Under the pieces are notes generated by a model. The model saw nothing but the letters and a program-made list of their open reading frames with translations. It had not been told where the DNA came from and ran no database searches. Of a DNA stretch of 6,160 nt, positions 5,832 to 6,160 are shown piece after piece. Each line of letters begins with the position of its first letter. Position 1 is the stretch's first letter. Origin of the DNA: Ghiorsea sp. (lineage in GTDB: Bacteria > Pseudomonadota > Zetaproteobacteria > Mariprofundales > Mariprofundaceae). The DNA is taken from positions 1-6,160 of the forward strand of contig JALUWH010000298.1 in the NCBI GenBank assembly GCA_027019685.1, written 5' to 3'. The translations under genes were made by a program, and so were the position numbers.

Positions 5832-6160
5832 ATGAAGTTTGAACAATACCACATCAGCGAAGATTTAAAGTGTAACTTAGCCAAGCTTGGCTTTAAGCGG
5901 CCAACAGATATTCAATTTAAAGCGATACCTTCGATTATGGCAGGTGAAGATGTACTGGCGATTGCGCAAACGGGTACAGGCAAAACGGCTGCATTTGCTA
6001 TTCCTGTGATTGATAAAATTCACAAGTTTAAGAGCAGCAAACGCTCCTATGGAATTAAATGTATCGTACTTGCCCCTACCCGTGAGTTGGCGCAGCAAAT
6101 TGGTGAGGTGTTTACCAAACTTGCAAGGCATACCCGTGTTAAAACCTTTGCTTTGTATGG
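5832..6160 (+). CDS. DEAD-box ATP-dependent RNA helicase, N-terminal part (3' truncated)
   Basis: The first 109 codons of a gene running off the window. The ATG at 5832 is preceded by GAGG (5824-5827). An aromatic Phe3 and a Q-motif region (GFKRPTDIQFKAIP, 20-33, with Gln28) come first. Walker A follows as AQTGTGKT (45-52) and motif Ia as APTREL (81-86). The DEAD motif itself and the second RecA domain lie beyond the edge. Such proteins unwind short RNA duplexes in ribosome assembly or mRNA turnover. The short N-terminus before the Q motif resembles the RhlE group, but the C-terminus needed to assign a subfamily is missing. The 136-nt gap and the TATAAT upstream suggest a transcription unit separate from tonB. 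Confidence 0.93.
   Translation, partial: MKFEQYHISEDLKCNLAKLGFKRPTDIQFKAIPSIMAGEDVLAIAQTGTGKTAAFAIPVIDKIHKFKSSKRSYGIKCIVLAPTRELAQQIGEVFTKLARHTRVKTFALY

Noticed and set aside
5877..6131. 84-codon minus-strand frame
   Set aside because: It is the shadow of the DEAD-box helicase gene, whose Q motif, Walker A and motif Ia are clear on the plus strand.

Overview
The window is a compact stretch of a Gram-negative bacterial chromosome. It is moderately AT-rich, and every real gene is on the + strand. A RegB/RegA redox two-component pair plus a TonB-dependent outer-membrane receptor indicate Pseudomonadota. The lineage below that cannot be settled from sequence alone; a low-GC gamma- or zetaproteobacterium is a guess.

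Layout: (1) 1-706, the cytoplasmic catalytic part of a RegB/PrrB-type sensor kinase, with its membrane domain cut off by the window edge. (2) 699-1259, its response regulator RegA/PrrA, overlapping the kinase by 8 nt. (3) 1260-1357, a 98-nt gap holding a perfect GC-rich 17-bp palindrome. (4) 1358-2809, an inner-membrane PepSY protein built from two homologous halves, possibly a ferric-siderophore reductase. (5) 2810-2882, a 73-nt gap holding a second, degenerate copy of the same palindrome. (6) 2883-4937, a TonB-dependent receptor with signal peptide and TonB box. (7) 4952-5695, a TonB energy transducer whose start codon lies inside a strong terminator-like hairpin. (8) 5696-5831, a 136-nt gap with a TATAAT hexamer and a 12-bp palindrome. 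(9) 5832-6160, the first 109 codons of a DEAD-box RNA helicase. No gene-free stretch exceeds 300 bases.

How it may work together: receptor and TonB would bring a substrate, most likely a metal complex, across the outer membrane, and the PepSY protein could reduce it at the inner membrane. No siderophore synthesis genes, periplasmic binding protein, ABC transporter, ExbB or ExbD lie in the window.

The most interesting observation is regulatory. The palindrome after regA fits the consensus I recall for PrrA/RegA operators (GCGNC-Nx-GNCGC), and a 13/17-identical copy with the same 5-nt spacer precedes the receptor gene. Each is followed, after exactly 22 nt, by a weak -10-like hexamer. This suggests, but does not prove, that RegBA directly controls this uptake cluster in response to redox state.
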